Assembly (NCBI GenBank): GCA_021106775.1
Contig: JAIOTL010000354.1
Span: 1-20,833, forward strand
Direction of reading: 5' to 3'
Length of the DNA: 20,833 bases
Source of the DNA: Planctomycetota bacterium
GTDB lineage: Bacteria > Planctomycetota > UBA8742 > SKZP01 > JAIOTL01
Part shown: one piece after another, positions 7,317 through 15,573 of the stretch
Numbering within the stretch: position 1 is the stretch's first letter
Layout of the letters: every line of letters begins with the position of its first letter
Position numbers and translations under genes: made by a program
The notes under the pieces: model-generated
The model's input: only the letters and a program-made list of their open reading frames with translations
What the model was told of the DNA's origin: nothing
Databases searched by the model: none

Positions 7317-8975
7317 TTACTGGCGTAGTTTCGGGTCAAGTGCATCGCGCAAACCTTCGCCGATGAAGTTGAAGAATAAAACTGTCAGGAAAATCGCAGT
7401 ACCCGCAGGAATTATCAGATGAATTTCCTCTTTCGAGCTGCCAAGTTTCAAAAGTGCACCCCATGTTTCGAAGTTCGACGGACCGAAACCCAGAAATGAC
7501 AGGCTGGACTCAGTTAAAATCGCAGCAGCAATCCCAAATGTTGCAGTAACGAGTAATGGAGTCATGGCATTGGGCAAAACGTGTCTAAACATGATTCTAA
7601 CAGAGTTCAAGCCCAGAGCGGTTGCAGCTGTTACATAATCGAACGTTCTCTGTTTCAAATACTCACCGCGAATCAGCCTTGCCGGTCCAGTCCAACGGGT
7701 TACACCAATTATCAACATTATCCAGTATATGTTCGCTTCTTTCACAAGTACCGCAAGAGTCAAAAGCAGATACATTGCGGGAAAGCATATCATAACTTCG
7801 ATAAACCGTGAAAGCAGAATATCAACCCAGCCGCCGAAAAATCCCGCAAATGCACCCACAATAATCCCGATTATGCAATAAATCGACACCGCTATCACGC
7901 CGATAGTCAACGAAACCCGAAGCCCGAACATCATCACCGTCAAAACATCCCTGCCCGTGGCGGTTGTGCCAAGAATGTGGTTTCTATCAGGTTTTTGCAT
8001 ACTAACTTCAACGTTTCCTTGCATCGCAGCATAAGGCAGCAAAGGCATAACAACGATTCTGCTTACTTCTTCCTGCAGAAAATCGGAAACATTGGAATTC
8101 TTGTTATAAAACTTTTGCAGTTTTTGACCGTCAACCTGATTAATTTTGATTGCCTGGTCTGTATAAAATTCAGCAGGATTTCTGATAAAATCCCTTTCAA
8201 AAACCATGATAATTAGAAACATTCCTATTCCGAGAATAATGTAGACCATCGAAAGTCTTCGCTTGAACTTTTTCATTTTTCTTAAAAATGTTGTCCTCAA
8301 AATGAGGAGAATTGGTATGAACAGTATGAAAAGCATCAGTATCAGCAGATAGCTGTTGAAAAATGTGTCAACCTGTTCGTCAAAAGTTGTACGGTCAAAA
8401 AGCGATTCATACCAGGGAGACCAGATGCGCGAACTAAGATTTTTAACTGATTCAATGTTAAGACTATGCATACTTTCAGACATCCAAACCTTGATTTTAA
8501 CAGCATCTTTCTGCAATTCCTTTATCTCAGATTGCTGAATTTTCTGCTTAAAATCGTAATTCTGGTAAAAATACGTAGAAACTTCCTGCTCGGTATAATC
8601 TGAAAAATCATAATCCTGCCTAAGAAACGCCTTATTATGTGCTAACACAGGCGCGATAATTGCCGTGAGTAAAAGCATGCAAACCATGATTAGACCGAAA
8701 ACCGCAAGATTATTTTTCTTAAACTGACGCCAGACGATGCTCCAGTAACTTTGAGCGGTAAAACCCTTCAGACTTCCGTCATCGATTAGCTGGAAATAAT
8801 TTCGTGTAACCTTAAATTTGCTGCCCACAAGCATAAAAATACATGTGCTAAGATTGAGAATGCCAATTATTGTGAGTAAAAAAGTCGTAATAGTCGGGAG
8901 TTCAATGAAATAAAGCAGCATAGCGATTAATAATGCCCAGATGAAAGCTAATGCGGATAAAATGATTTTTTTCAT
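7317..8975 (-). CDS. OppC/DppC-type ABC transporter permease, enlarged
   Basis: This is a 552-residue inner-membrane permease of the oligopeptide/dipeptide ABC importer family, which normally has about 300 residues. The core is clear from 330 to the end: HILGTTATGRDVLT (333-346), a membrane domain, the EAA loop DYVTAATALGLNSV...RHVLPN (446-469) that contacts the ATPase, SFLGFG (493-498) and the ending GLRDALDPKL. Extra parts are two membrane helices at 6-50 before the usual N-terminal segment (SYWSIVWRQFKKNNLAVFG, 77-95), and a roughly 220-residue insertion between the first core helix and the rest, with two further helices (208-228 and 243-260). No OppB-type permease, ATPase or binding protein is adjacent, so the rest of the importer must be encoded elsewhere. 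No Shine-Dalgarno sequence is obvious before this ATG. Confidence 0.9.
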   Translation of the reverse strand: MKKIILSALAFIWALLIAMLLYFIELPTITTFLLTIIGILNLSTCIFMLVGSKFKVTRNYFQLIDDGSLKGFTAQSYWSIVWRQFKKNNLAVFGLIMVCMLLLTAIIAPVLAHNKAFLRQDYDFSDYTEQEVSTYFYQNYDFKQKIQQSEIKELQKDAVKIKVWMSESMHSLNIESVKNLSSRIWSPWYESLFDRTTFDEQVDTFFNSYLLILMLFILFIPILLILRTTFLRKMKKFKRRLSMVYIILGIGMFLIIMVFERDFIRNPAEFYTDQAIKINQVDGQKLQKFYNKNSNVSDFLQEEVSRIVVMPLLPYAAMQGNVEVSMQKPDRNHILGTTATGRDVLTVMMFGLRVSLTIGVIAVSIYCIIGIIVGAFAGFFGGWVDILLSRFIEVMICFPAMYLLLTLAVLVKEANIYWIMLIIGVTRWTGPARLIRGEYLKQRTFDYVTAATALGLNSVRIMFRHVLPNAMTPLLVTATFGIAAAILTESSLSFLGFGPSNFETWGALLKLGSSKEEIHLIIPAGTAIFLTVLFFNFIGEGLRDALDPKLRQ

Positions 8976-9116
8976 ACGTTTTGATGTTTTTCCAAATTAA
9001 AGTTCATAATATCAGATAATGTCCACTTTCATTTCAAAATTTTTTGCACAACATTATCCTTATTATTTTCAGCTTCGTAATGTATAAAAACTACGCAAAT
9101 TTAACAGGAGATAAAA

Positions 9117-11840
9117 ATGCAAAATGTCCGAAGAATTACATTATTAATAGTAATTTTTGTAAGTATAAGCCAGCTAATGTCTTATAACGTTTCGACTGTT
9201 GCAGAAAATGCAATAAATTTTCAAATCGACGCTGAAAAGAAAAAAAATACCGAAAATGTTGCTGAATCTGGCAAAAGAGTTCGTGCAACCCTCGAAAACG
9301 GGCTTGAGGTGATAATTCAGGAGTTGACTGACACGGATGTTGTGGCGGTTCGTGCTTATGTGAAAGTCGGCGGAATTTACGAAGGTAAGAATCTGGGTCA
9401 CGGTATTTCGCATTACTGCGAGCATCTGGTTTCTGGTGGTTCAACTACCAAGCGAACCGAGAAGGAAAGTGCGGAACTTGTGCGCTCAATTGGCGGAAAC
9501 TGCAACGCTTACACCACGTTCAATCACACCAGTTATTATATTACTACATTGAATAAGTATGCTGACTCTGCCATCGACCTCCTCGGTGACTGGCTTTCGG
9601 GATGCCTAATCAAGGAATCGGAATTCAATCGCGAAAAAGGTGTGATTATTCGTGAGGTTGACAAAGGAAAGACAGAGCCGGGTAGAGTTTTCAGCAAATT
9701 TACACTCTCCAAGCTTTTTGCCAATACTCCAATGAGTGTGCCTGTGATCGGCTATCCTTCGCTTGTCAAGCAGGTTACACGCGCACAGATGATGGAATTT
9801 TACAATAAATTTTACTGCCCGAACAATACGGTTTTGTCGATTGCTGGCGGTATTGATGCTGATGAAACACTTGCGCAGGTTGTGAAATATTGGGCAAAAT
9901 GGCAGCGTAAACCTCTGGAATTCACTGCAATTCCCGAAGTTAAAGGACAAAGTGTGAGTAAGCATGCATATCTGGCATCGGTTTTATTGAAGGGTAATAT
10001 CGCTCAAATAAGAATTTCATATCACACTGTACCGATGCAGAATTCAGATATGTTTCCGCTTGATGTTCTGTCGGAAATTCTTACAGGAAGTGAAAATTCT
10101 ATACTTCAAAGGATTCTCAAGAATGAAAAGCACATTGTCAATTCTGTGGATTCATATTCATGGACGCCTGGCTTCGGCTTCGGACAGTTTACAATCAGCG
10201 CAAATACGACGTATGAAAAGCTTGCTGAGGTCAAAAACACGATTCTAAGCGAGATTGAAGCACTAAATGATGTCAAAATTCGCGAGCAGGTGATTGCAAA
10301 AGCAAAAAAACGCATTCGAGGAAATTATATCAACAGCCTGCAAGGTGCAGAGGCTTATGCCAAATCGAACGCTACAAATCTCATATACAATTTGTCGTCG
10401 GATTACGACGAGAAATATCTTGCGAATATCGACAAGGTTACATCAGATGAAATTATTAATGTTGTGAAAAAATACCTTGGTGGTGGACGCAGCAATACTT
10501 TTGCATTTTATTCGAAGGAAGCGGTTGAGGCTGATAAAGACGACAATCCGTTCAAAAACGATGAAGCAAAAGAAAATGACGAATTGAAACCTGACAAAAC
10601 AACGAAATTCATTACGCTTGACAACGGCATGCGATTTATTCTCAAGAAAACTCCAGGGACGAAGAGTGCGGCAATAGCAGTTTTCGGGAATGGCGGACTG
10701 AGTTTCGAAAACGAAGAAAACAACGGGATTTTCAGAATCATGTCAATGCTGATGAAAAAAGGTTCGAAAAAGTTCTCCGCGAGTAAAATCTCTGAGATTT
10801 TCAGCGATATCGGCGGGGAAATATCCTGCTCATCAGGCAACAATACGCTTAGTGTACAGGCAAATCTTGTTACAGGAGGAAAGAATCTGGAAAATGCGCT
10901 TTCGGTCATCGATGATGTTTTGCGCAATCCGAAGTTCGAGAAAAAAGAGTTTGAGAACGCAAAAAAGATTCTGAATTATGCGATTCAACGCCGGGACGAG
11001 GACTGGCAGGGCGAGGCAATCTGGCTTATGCGGAAGCATTTTTTCGGCAAACATCCGTATTCCATGTACGTCAACGGGAGCGAGAAAAGCCTGAATAAAA
11101 TAACGCTTGAGCAAGTAAAAAGCATACATGTGGATTATGTAACCTCTACAAACCTTGTTTTCTCAATTGTCGGGGATTTTGAATTGAGTAATGCGACGCG
11201 GATTATTCGTGGAATCTTTGGAGATTGGGAAAAATCCACGTCAAATATTGCGGATTTGCAGAAATTCTTAGCACGCGAAAAAACTGAAAGTTTTGTAGTG
11301 AAAAGTAAGAAAAAACAAACGACAATTTGCATCGGCTATAATGCGCCGAAATTAAGTAATCGCGAGGATGTTCTAAAGTTAAGACTGCTTGATGCTGTGA
11401 TTTCCGGTATTAATCTACCTTCTGGATGGCTTCATAACGCACTTCGAGGTGGTGAGCAAAAATATGTTTATTATATTCATGCAATGGGATTTTTCGGACA
11501 AAATGCAGGTATGTTCTACGTTTTGACACAATGCAACCCAGAAGACAAGGATACGGTTTTAGGGATTATCCGAAAGCAGATGCAGAGAACCTGGACTGAG
11601 AAGATCGACGAAAAAGAGCTTGAAATTGCAAAAAGGATTTATCATACAAACCATGCGATTTCTATGGAGTCAAACGAGGATAAAGTAGTTGAATTTGCGC
11701 TTGATGAACTTTACGGTTTGGGCTGGGACAATGAGAAAAACGACTTTGAAATTGTCGATAAAATTACAGTCGAAGATTTGAAAGCAATCGCACAAAAATA
11801 CCTGAAAAATAATGAATTACTCCTTACAATCGAACCTTAG
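9117..11840 (+). CDS. Exported two-module M16 zinc metallopeptidase
   Basis: This 907-residue protein has a hydrophobic N-terminus (8-20) that should act as a signal peptide or anchor, without a clear AxA site. Residues about 55-470 form the active M16 half: HYCEH (H99, E102, H103) is the inverted zinc motif HxxEH, and E180 lies 77 residues after H103, as expected for the third ligand. Residues about 495-907 are a second M16 half (TKFITLDNGMRFIL...). At the corresponding site it reads FRIMSM, so it lacks the zinc motif and should be catalytically silent, as is usual for the family. The paired halves would form a clam-shell chamber that degrades peptides. AGGAG eight bases upstream supports the start. 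rpoZ follows after 85 bases on the same strand. Divergent from the permease gene. Confidence 0.93.
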   Translation: MQNVRRITLLIVIFVSISQLMSYNVSTVAENAINFQIDAEKKKNTENVAESGKRVRATLENGLEVIIQELTDTDVVAVRAYVKVGGIYEGKNLGHGISHYCEHLVSGGSTTKRTEKESAELVRSIGGNCNAYTTFNHTSYYITTLNKYADSAIDLLGDWLSGCLIKESEFNREKGVIIREVDKGKTEPGRVFSKFTLSKLFANTPMSVPVIGYPSLVKQVTRAQMMEFYNKFYCPNNTVLSIAGGIDADETLAQVVKYWAKWQRKPLEFTAIPEVKGQSVSKHAYLASVLLKGNIAQIRISYHTVPMQNSDMFPLDVLSEILTGSENSILQRILKNEKHIVNSVDSYSWTPGFGFGQFTISANTTYEKLAEVKNTILSEIEALNDVKIREQVIAKAKKRIRGNYINSLQGAEAYAKSNATNLIYNLSSDYDEKYLANIDKVTSDEIINVVKKYLGGGRSNTFAFYSKEAVEADKDDNPFKNDEAKENDELKPDKTTKFITLDNGMRFILKKTPGTKSAAIAVFGNGGLSFENEENNGIFRIMSMLMKKGSKKFSASKISEIFSDIGGEISCSSGNNTLSVQANLVTGGKNLENALSVIDDVLRNPKFEKKEFENAKKILNYAIQRRDEDWQGEAIWLMRKHFFGKHPYSMYVNGSEKSLNKITLEQVKSIHVDYVTSTNLVFSIVGDFELSNATRIIRGIFGDWEKSTSNIADLQKFLAREKTESFVVKSKKKQTTICIGYNAPKLSNREDVLKLRLLDAVISGINLPSGWLHNALRGGEQKYVYYIHAMGFFGQNAGMFYVLTQCNPEDKDTVLGIIRKQMQRTWTEKIDEKELEIAKRIYHTNHAISMESNEDKVVEFALDELYGLGWDNEKNDFEIVDKITVEDLKAIAQKYLKNNELLLTIEP

Positions 11841-11925
11841 CTGACCAAATTGCATCGAAAACGTTTTAATATGTTGATTATTTTCTATAAAATGCTTTAC
11901 TACTCGATTCGCAAAAGGAGAAAGA

Positions 11926-12165
11926 ATGTTCAAAGAACACAACATTGATGAAATAATCGAGAAATGCAATGGTAAATTCAAGGCTACTGTATTGATTCAG
12001 AAGCGTTTGAAGGGACTTTCCGCAGGTGACAATAAAACACATCTGGCACAAAACCGTGATTATACCCTGGTTGAGACGGTTTTAGAAGAAATCCTAGAAG
12101 ACAATATCAAAATTGAATTCGCTGATATGTCGAAACCTGAAGGCACTGAAGAAGAAGACGATTAG
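11926..12165 (+). CDS. rpoZ: RNA polymerase omega subunit
   Basis: This is a 79-residue protein with the omega-subunit pattern: an N-terminal helix (HNIDEIIEKCNGKF), then ATVLIQKRLKGLSAGD matching the conserved A...v..R...l..G motif, then LVETVLEEILEDNIKI, and an acidic tail (GTEEEDD). Omega binds the beta-prime subunit and helps assemble and stabilise the polymerase. A strong AGGAGA site lies seven bases before ATG. The usual partner gmk is not next to it; instead an M16 peptidase precedes and a Nudix hydrolase follows, so the local order is unusual. Small size and divergence leave slight doubt. Confidence 0.85.
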   Translation: MFKEHNIDEIIEKCNGKFKATVLIQKRLKGLSAGDNKTHLAQNRDYTLVETVLEEILEDNIKIEFADMSKPEGTEEEDD

Positions 12166-12193
12166 GCTGTGCTTGAAAAATATTTTTTGAGTC

Positions 12194-12265
12194 ATTCCCA
12201 ACTTGATTGTGAATCCTGAATCCGCACATTCGGTACAATGGCTGGATTCCTGCTTTCGCAGGAAT
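12194..12265. repeat. Composite of two small hairpin repeats behind rpoZ
   Basis: The first part, ATTCCCAACTTGATTG (12194-12209), is the inverted form of the hairpin at 2595-2615, here with an imperfect stem. The second, ATTCCTGC-TTTC-GCAGGAAT (12246-12265), is a perfect eight-base-pair hairpin of the very common family that produces the spurious peptide VIPAKAGIQ. Placed 28 to 100 bases after rpoZ, it could stabilise or end that transcript, although no T-run follows directly. Confidence 0.7.
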
Positions 12266-12312
12266 GACAAACAAAGATTTACATTTTTTGTCCCTAAGTA
12301 CTAGGCTGGGCA

Positions 12313-12807
12313 ATGCCAAAAATTCTTAGCAATTATATCTCCGTTTACCCGTTTTCCATGGAGTCTAAAGGTCCGGTAAAATTCCTTGTATTGCGCAGGA
12401 TAACGGGGCTGCAGCTTGGTGACACATGGCAATTTGTGCATGGCAAAGTCGAAGAATATGAAACGGCAGTTGATGCTGCATTTCGTGAATTAAATGAAGA
12501 AACCGGTTTCATGCCTGATTTTATCTACAATCTTGATCCTGAAGTTTTGTATGACCCGAAGTATGATTGCGTTCAGATAATTCCGGCGTTTGCGGTAAAG
12601 ATGAGGAGTTACAGCACGCCGATGCTTTCCGTTGAGCACAGTTTTTTCGAGTGGATAAGCAGCGAGGAAGCGTTATTACGTGTTATTTGGACAAATCAGC
12701 GCAACAAAATCTCTGAAATTATGCTGATGTTAAATGACGGATTTCCAAGCGAAAAATACCGAATAGTGAACCGACCTGAAAAAAGTCATCCTGATGAAAC
12801 TCAGTAA
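12313..12807 (+). CDS. Nudix hydrolase
   Basis: This is a 164-residue protein with a complete Nudix box at 44-66: G44-KVEEY-E50-TAVDAAF-R58-E59-L-N-E62-E63-T-G-F, which binds the divalent metal and hydrolyses a nucleoside diphosphate linked to another group. The N-terminal strand (NYISVYPF) and the WQFVHGKVE approach to the box are like the NudB/dATP pyrophosphohydrolase type, so dihydroneopterin triphosphate or a dNTP is a possible substrate, but this cannot be decided by eye. The Shine-Dalgarno sequence is weak (AGG about ten bases upstream). A later ATG at 12358 would remove the first strand, so 12313 is preferred. It is the last plus-strand gene before the convergent YbbR-like gene. Confidence 0.9.
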   Translation: MPKILSNYISVYPFSMESKGPVKFLVLRRITGLQLGDTWQFVHGKVEEYETAVDAAFRELNEETGFMPDFIYNLDPEVLYDPKYDCVQIIPAFAVKMRSYSTPMLSVEHSFFEWISSEEALLRVIWTNQRNKISEIMLMLNDGFPSEKYRIVNRPEKSHPDETQ

Positions 12808-12833
12808 GCGTTTTCTTAAATCCCCTTTTTTTT

Positions 12834-12851
12834 GCCACTTAGAACACTAAG
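12834..12851 (-). repeat. CTTAGTGTTCTNAGTGGC repeat, first copy
   Basis: On the minus strand it reads CTTAGTGTTCTAAGTGGC, one base different from the copy at 15384-15401, which lies in the opposite orientation. It sits in the gap between the convergent Nudix and YbbR-like genes, behind a run of eight T. Similar CTTAGTG-type units occur in intergenic DNA of many bacteria. Confidence 0.55.
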
Positions 12852-12887
12852 AAAGAACATGAATTACGCATGATGTGGAGATTAACA

Positions 12888-14009
12888 TTATTTGAACTTC
12901 TGCAATTCAATGCTCAAACCCTGGGTGAAATCACCTTTGACAATTTCAATATTCGCAGCAGAAGTTAATGGAATTACCGACGGCTCGATATAAAGTTTAT
13001 ATTTTGTGGATGCGTTGACAACACTGTCACCAAGCGACTTGAGCTGTTTCTTGTCAATCCCGCCTTCCGACACAAAAAACAGCAAAATTAAATTGGTATT
13101 ATTGAGCTGCTGAAGTATATCAGAGCGTCCGCGTACAGTCAGTTCTTGAATCTCATATTTCAGGGGGTCAACAACAGCAACGTAATTTTCAATGCACCAT
13201 GAAGGCAGAACAATATTTACCGGAATATTCGAGAGTGTTTTAGTTTTGATATTCGTGTATTGAAAGCCGAATGTTATTTCGCAAAAAGCAATTCTCTTAG
13301 TAAGTTCAGTGTTTGCGAAAAATTGAATCGAAGGATCATCCATGCGATATTTGAAATATAATTTCCGTGTATATTTTCTAGTTTCGATGCCCCTTCCCTT
13401 GATGTTGGCAAGAGATATTTTCTCGAACTTGAGATTTTCAGGTATATTATAAATTGAAGGTGCTTTGATGAAAACGTTGTTAGGCTCGATATTCTCGATA
13501 AAAAGCTGATAGTCTTTCGAATCAGGAATATCATCAAATGCATCTAAAACATCTTCGTTAAACACCTGAACAGCATTGACTCGAGTTCTTGAAACCTGGA
13601 ACTTTATTTCCGTAATTTTTTTCAGACTCACCTTCAAAGCTTCGGAAATTTTACCTTCATCAGTTTCAAAGCTTATGTCTTTTATTGTCCGCGAAAAATT
13701 TATTTCTGATTTATCAACGCTTGTCAATTGCCCCGCATCAACATGAATAAACGCTGCAATTTCTTTCTGCTTCTGATCCACGCTGCTAATAGCTTCCTTC
13801 GGTCCCACAAATGTAGCTTTCACAACTTCATTTGATTGGTCAGTAATTATCCACTCAGCCTGCAGTGTTTTCGGAAGCTTGATAACAACAGGAATATCGA
13901 ATGTTACATCATCGGAAAGCTGCATATCCACGAGATACCAAATGCCAACAGAGACGAAAAGAATTATGATTATCGTCTGAATTTGCACAATGACCTTTTT
14001 GATTTTCAT
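12888..14009 (-). CDS. Membrane-anchored YbbR/CdaR-like protein
   Basis: This 373-residue protein has one N-terminal membrane helix (about 9-27, QIQTIIIILFVSVGIWYLV) and an extracytoplasmic remainder rich in beta strands. Two or more YbbR-type repeats are visible: IPVVIKLP (39-46) with VKATFVGPKEAISSV (63-77), and later IPVNIVLP with ELTVRGRSDILQQL, the typical pattern of a strand, a variable loop and a v.v.G..d.l motif. In Firmicutes such proteins (CdaR) regulate the diadenylate cyclase CdaA; no cyclase gene is nearby here, so that role cannot be assumed. A GAGGA site is close to the ATG. The gene converges on the Nudix gene. Confidence 0.7.
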   Translation of the reverse strand: MKIKKVIVQIQTIIIILFVSVGIWYLVDMQLSDDVTFDIPVVIKLPKTLQAEWIITDQSNEVVKATFVGPKEAISSVDQKQKEIAAFIHVDAGQLTSVDKSEINFSRTIKDISFETDEGKISEALKVSLKKITEIKFQVSRTRVNAVQVFNEDVLDAFDDIPDSKDYQLFIENIEPNNVFIKAPSIYNIPENLKFEKISLANIKGRGIETRKYTRKLYFKYRMDDPSIQFFANTELTKRIAFCEITFGFQYTNIKTKTLSNIPVNIVLPSWCIENYVAVVDPLKYEIQELTVRGRSDILQQLNNTNLILLFFVSEGGIDKKQLKSLGDSVVNASTKYKLYIEPSVIPLTSAANIEIVKGDFTQGLSIELQKFK

Positions 14010-14085
14010 TTTATCCTCGCAATGTAGGTAAACCTACTTTTACAAACAGTATAGTCAGTAGTTCTTAAAAGTTAATTGACCTAAT

Positions 14086-14120
14086 AACAATGTTGTAAAT
14101 TTAAAAACCATCAAGGATGG
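14086..14120 (+). repeat. Dispersed element, copy D
   Basis: AACAATGTTGTAAATTTAAA is followed by the hairpin CCATC-AAG-GATGG (14108-14120). It matches copy B (ACAATGCTGTAAACTTAAA with CCAGC-AAG-GCTGG), including the AAG loop. One stem pair differs by a compensatory change, T-A in D against G-C in B. Confidence 0.6.
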
Positions 14121-14132
14121 GTACGCAAACAC

Positions 14133-14160
14133 ACTTTTACTCACAACATCTGCAATAGGA
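14133..14160 (-). repeat. Dispersed element, inverted copy G
   Basis: On the minus strand it reads TCCTATTGCAGATGTTG followed by TGAGTAAAAG, matching the first 27 bases of copy A (2053-2079) with four mismatches, including the shared GTGAGTAAAAG end. It lies between copies D and B in opposite orientation. Confidence 0.55.
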
Positions 14161-14176
14161 TTCGAAAGTAATTTGC

Positions 14177-14228
14177 CCTATTGACAATGCTGTAAACTTA
14201 AACCAGCAAGGCTGGGCAGAAAATCTGC
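14177..14228 (+). repeat. Dispersed element, copy B
   Basis: The 17-mer CCTATTGACAATGCTGT (14177-14193) is identical to copy A. It is followed by AAACTTAAA and two adjacent hairpins, CCAGC-AAG-GCTGG (14203-14215) and GCAGA-AAA-TCTGC (14216-14228). The second matches the hairpin of copy C except in its loop. This is the most complete copy in the window. Confidence 0.65.
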
Positions 14229-14326
14229 AAAACAGTATTGAAGCTTGAAGTATATTTTATAAAATTACGAACTTTGTTTCGCAACATTAAAGTTCAAAAG
14301 TTTAAATTTCACACAGAAGGTGTTTT

Positions 14327-15388
14327 ATGAATAAGCTTACATTACTTGCTATTGCTATGATGATTATCTGTGCTGGTGTGATTGCTGTTGCACAAAACGA
14401 CGGTAAAAATAATACTGACACCACTCCTACAGGTGAAAAGTTCGCTCTTAAATGGAAATTTGCAAAAGACCAAAGTCTAAAATACGAAATTTCAACTGAA
14501 ACTAGTAGCGACATCGAAAACCAGGGTTCAACAATCACCGAGATGAAAAATATGACATCAAATGTTACCCTGAAATGCACGGAAATCAAAGATAAACTGA
14601 TGTCGCTTGAAATGAAATACGAAAGAATCAGATTTAATCAATTTTCTTCCCTTTTCCCTAACCCAATTCGCTTTGACAGTAACAAAAAAGAGGACAACAC
14701 CCGCACAATATATGACATTGCTTTGCTGCCATACGCAACAATTGTGAAGAAGGACAAAAGCTTCACATTTGATCTGAGCAGTGCTGGCAAAGTTAATAAT
14801 GTTAAGGGTTACGACACATTAATCAACGATATTTACACTGAGTTGAAAGACCCGATTTATGCGAAAACTAAGGAAAAAATTCTTGAAACATTCTCAAACA
14901 AGGTTATGCAGACGACTCTTGATGCATTGTTCGGAATTTTACCTGAAACTCCTATGACAATTGGCATGAGCTGGGAAAAAGCATACACAACGAAAGTTTT
15001 GTACGTCGGCGAAGTCAAAGTAACTTCAACGTTTACGCTTGATAAAGTTTATATGGAAAACGATAAGCTTTTTGCAAGTATTAAGCTCGATTCCAAAGCG
15101 AAAACCGTTAGGATGAACGAGAAGGAATCTGAAATTATTGAAGGTTTCAAGGTTAAAGGCACTTTGAAAGATTCTCAGCTTAGCGGAACATTTGTATTTA
15201 ATGTTGCTGACGGAAACATCAACGTTTATGAAGCAAATCAGAAATTGAATTTTAAAATCGAAGTTGTTTGTGAAGGTCGAAAATTGGAAACTGACAAAAC
15301 TGTTACAAATAAAATTTCAATGAAACTGATGCCTGCCGAGAAAGCTATCGAAAAAGCGGAGGAGAAAAAAGAGCTTAGTGGATCTTAG
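14327..15388 (+). CDS. Exported protein of unknown function (DUF6263-like)
   Basis: This is a 353-residue protein with a clear signal peptide (hydrophobic 4-20, cleavage expected after AVA at 22 before QNDGKN). The mature part starts with a linker rich in Asn, Thr and Gly, then KFALKWKFAKDQSLKYEIST, and is made of alternating strands with many charged residues. The L.w.f..g..l.Y pattern recalls DUF6263-type exported proteins, a family without known function; this is a weak resemblance. No catalytic motif is visible. AGAAGG lies about eight bases before ATG. The last codons (ELSGS) and the stop codon fall in a CTTAGTG repeat, so the C-terminus may have been altered by its insertion. The Lgt-like gene follows after 185 bases. 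Confidence 0.75.
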   Translation: MNKLTLLAIAMMIICAGVIAVAQNDGKNNTDTTPTGEKFALKWKFAKDQSLKYEISTETSSDIENQGSTITEMKNMTSNVTLKCTEIKDKLMSLEMKYERIRFNQFSSLFPNPIRFDSNKKEDNTRTIYDIALLPYATIVKKDKSFTFDLSSAGKVNNVKGYDTLINDIYTELKDPIYAKTKEKILETFSNKVMQTTLDALFGILPETPMTIGMSWEKAYTTKVLYVGEVKVTSTFTLDKVYMENDKLFASIKLDSKAKTVRMNEKESEIIEGFKVKGTLKDSQLSGTFVFNVADGNINVYEANQKLNFKIEVVCEGRKLETDKTVTNKISMKLMPAEKAIEKAEEKKELSGS

Positions 15389-15401
15389 TGTTCTTAGTGG
15401 C
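15374..15401 (+). repeat. CTTAGTG repeat overlapping a gene end
   Basis: CTTAGTG occurs at 15374-15380, 15384-15390 and 15393-15399, that is, at steps of ten and nine bases. The segment CTTAGTGTTCTTAGTGGC (15384-15401) is the partner of the copy at 12834-12851. The TAG stop of the preceding gene (15386-15388) is inside the second unit. Confidence 0.6.
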
Positions 15402-15573
15402 GAAATTCTTTCAAAGAGCGGATTAATTCTACTCAGAGCTTACTTTTTCGCTCATTCCGTTTGGAATATCGCGGAAACTCGAAGTAAAATATTTTCCTTC
15501 TCGTTTTCAGGAACAAAAGGTTATAAGGTAAAAAAAATACTAAAACATTTTAATCGAATAAAAAGAGGAAAAC

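Larger units (their letters stand above)
14010..14326. other. Gene-free spacer with three copies of the TTGACA-core element
   Basis: This 317-base divergent spacer between the YbbR-like gene (minus) and the exported-protein gene (plus) must hold promoters for both, but none stands out. It carries the hairpin GTAGG-TAAA-CCTAC (14024-14037) and element copies D, G and B, listed separately. The last 100 bases before the plus-strand start are very AT-rich. Confidence 0.75.

Noticed and set aside
12030..12050. GGTGACAATAAAACA shared by rpoZ and the M28 gene (5987-6001)
   Set aside because: Both encode a Gly-Asp-Asn-Lys-Thr pentapeptide in unrelated contexts; a 15-base match in AT-rich coding DNA is probably chance.
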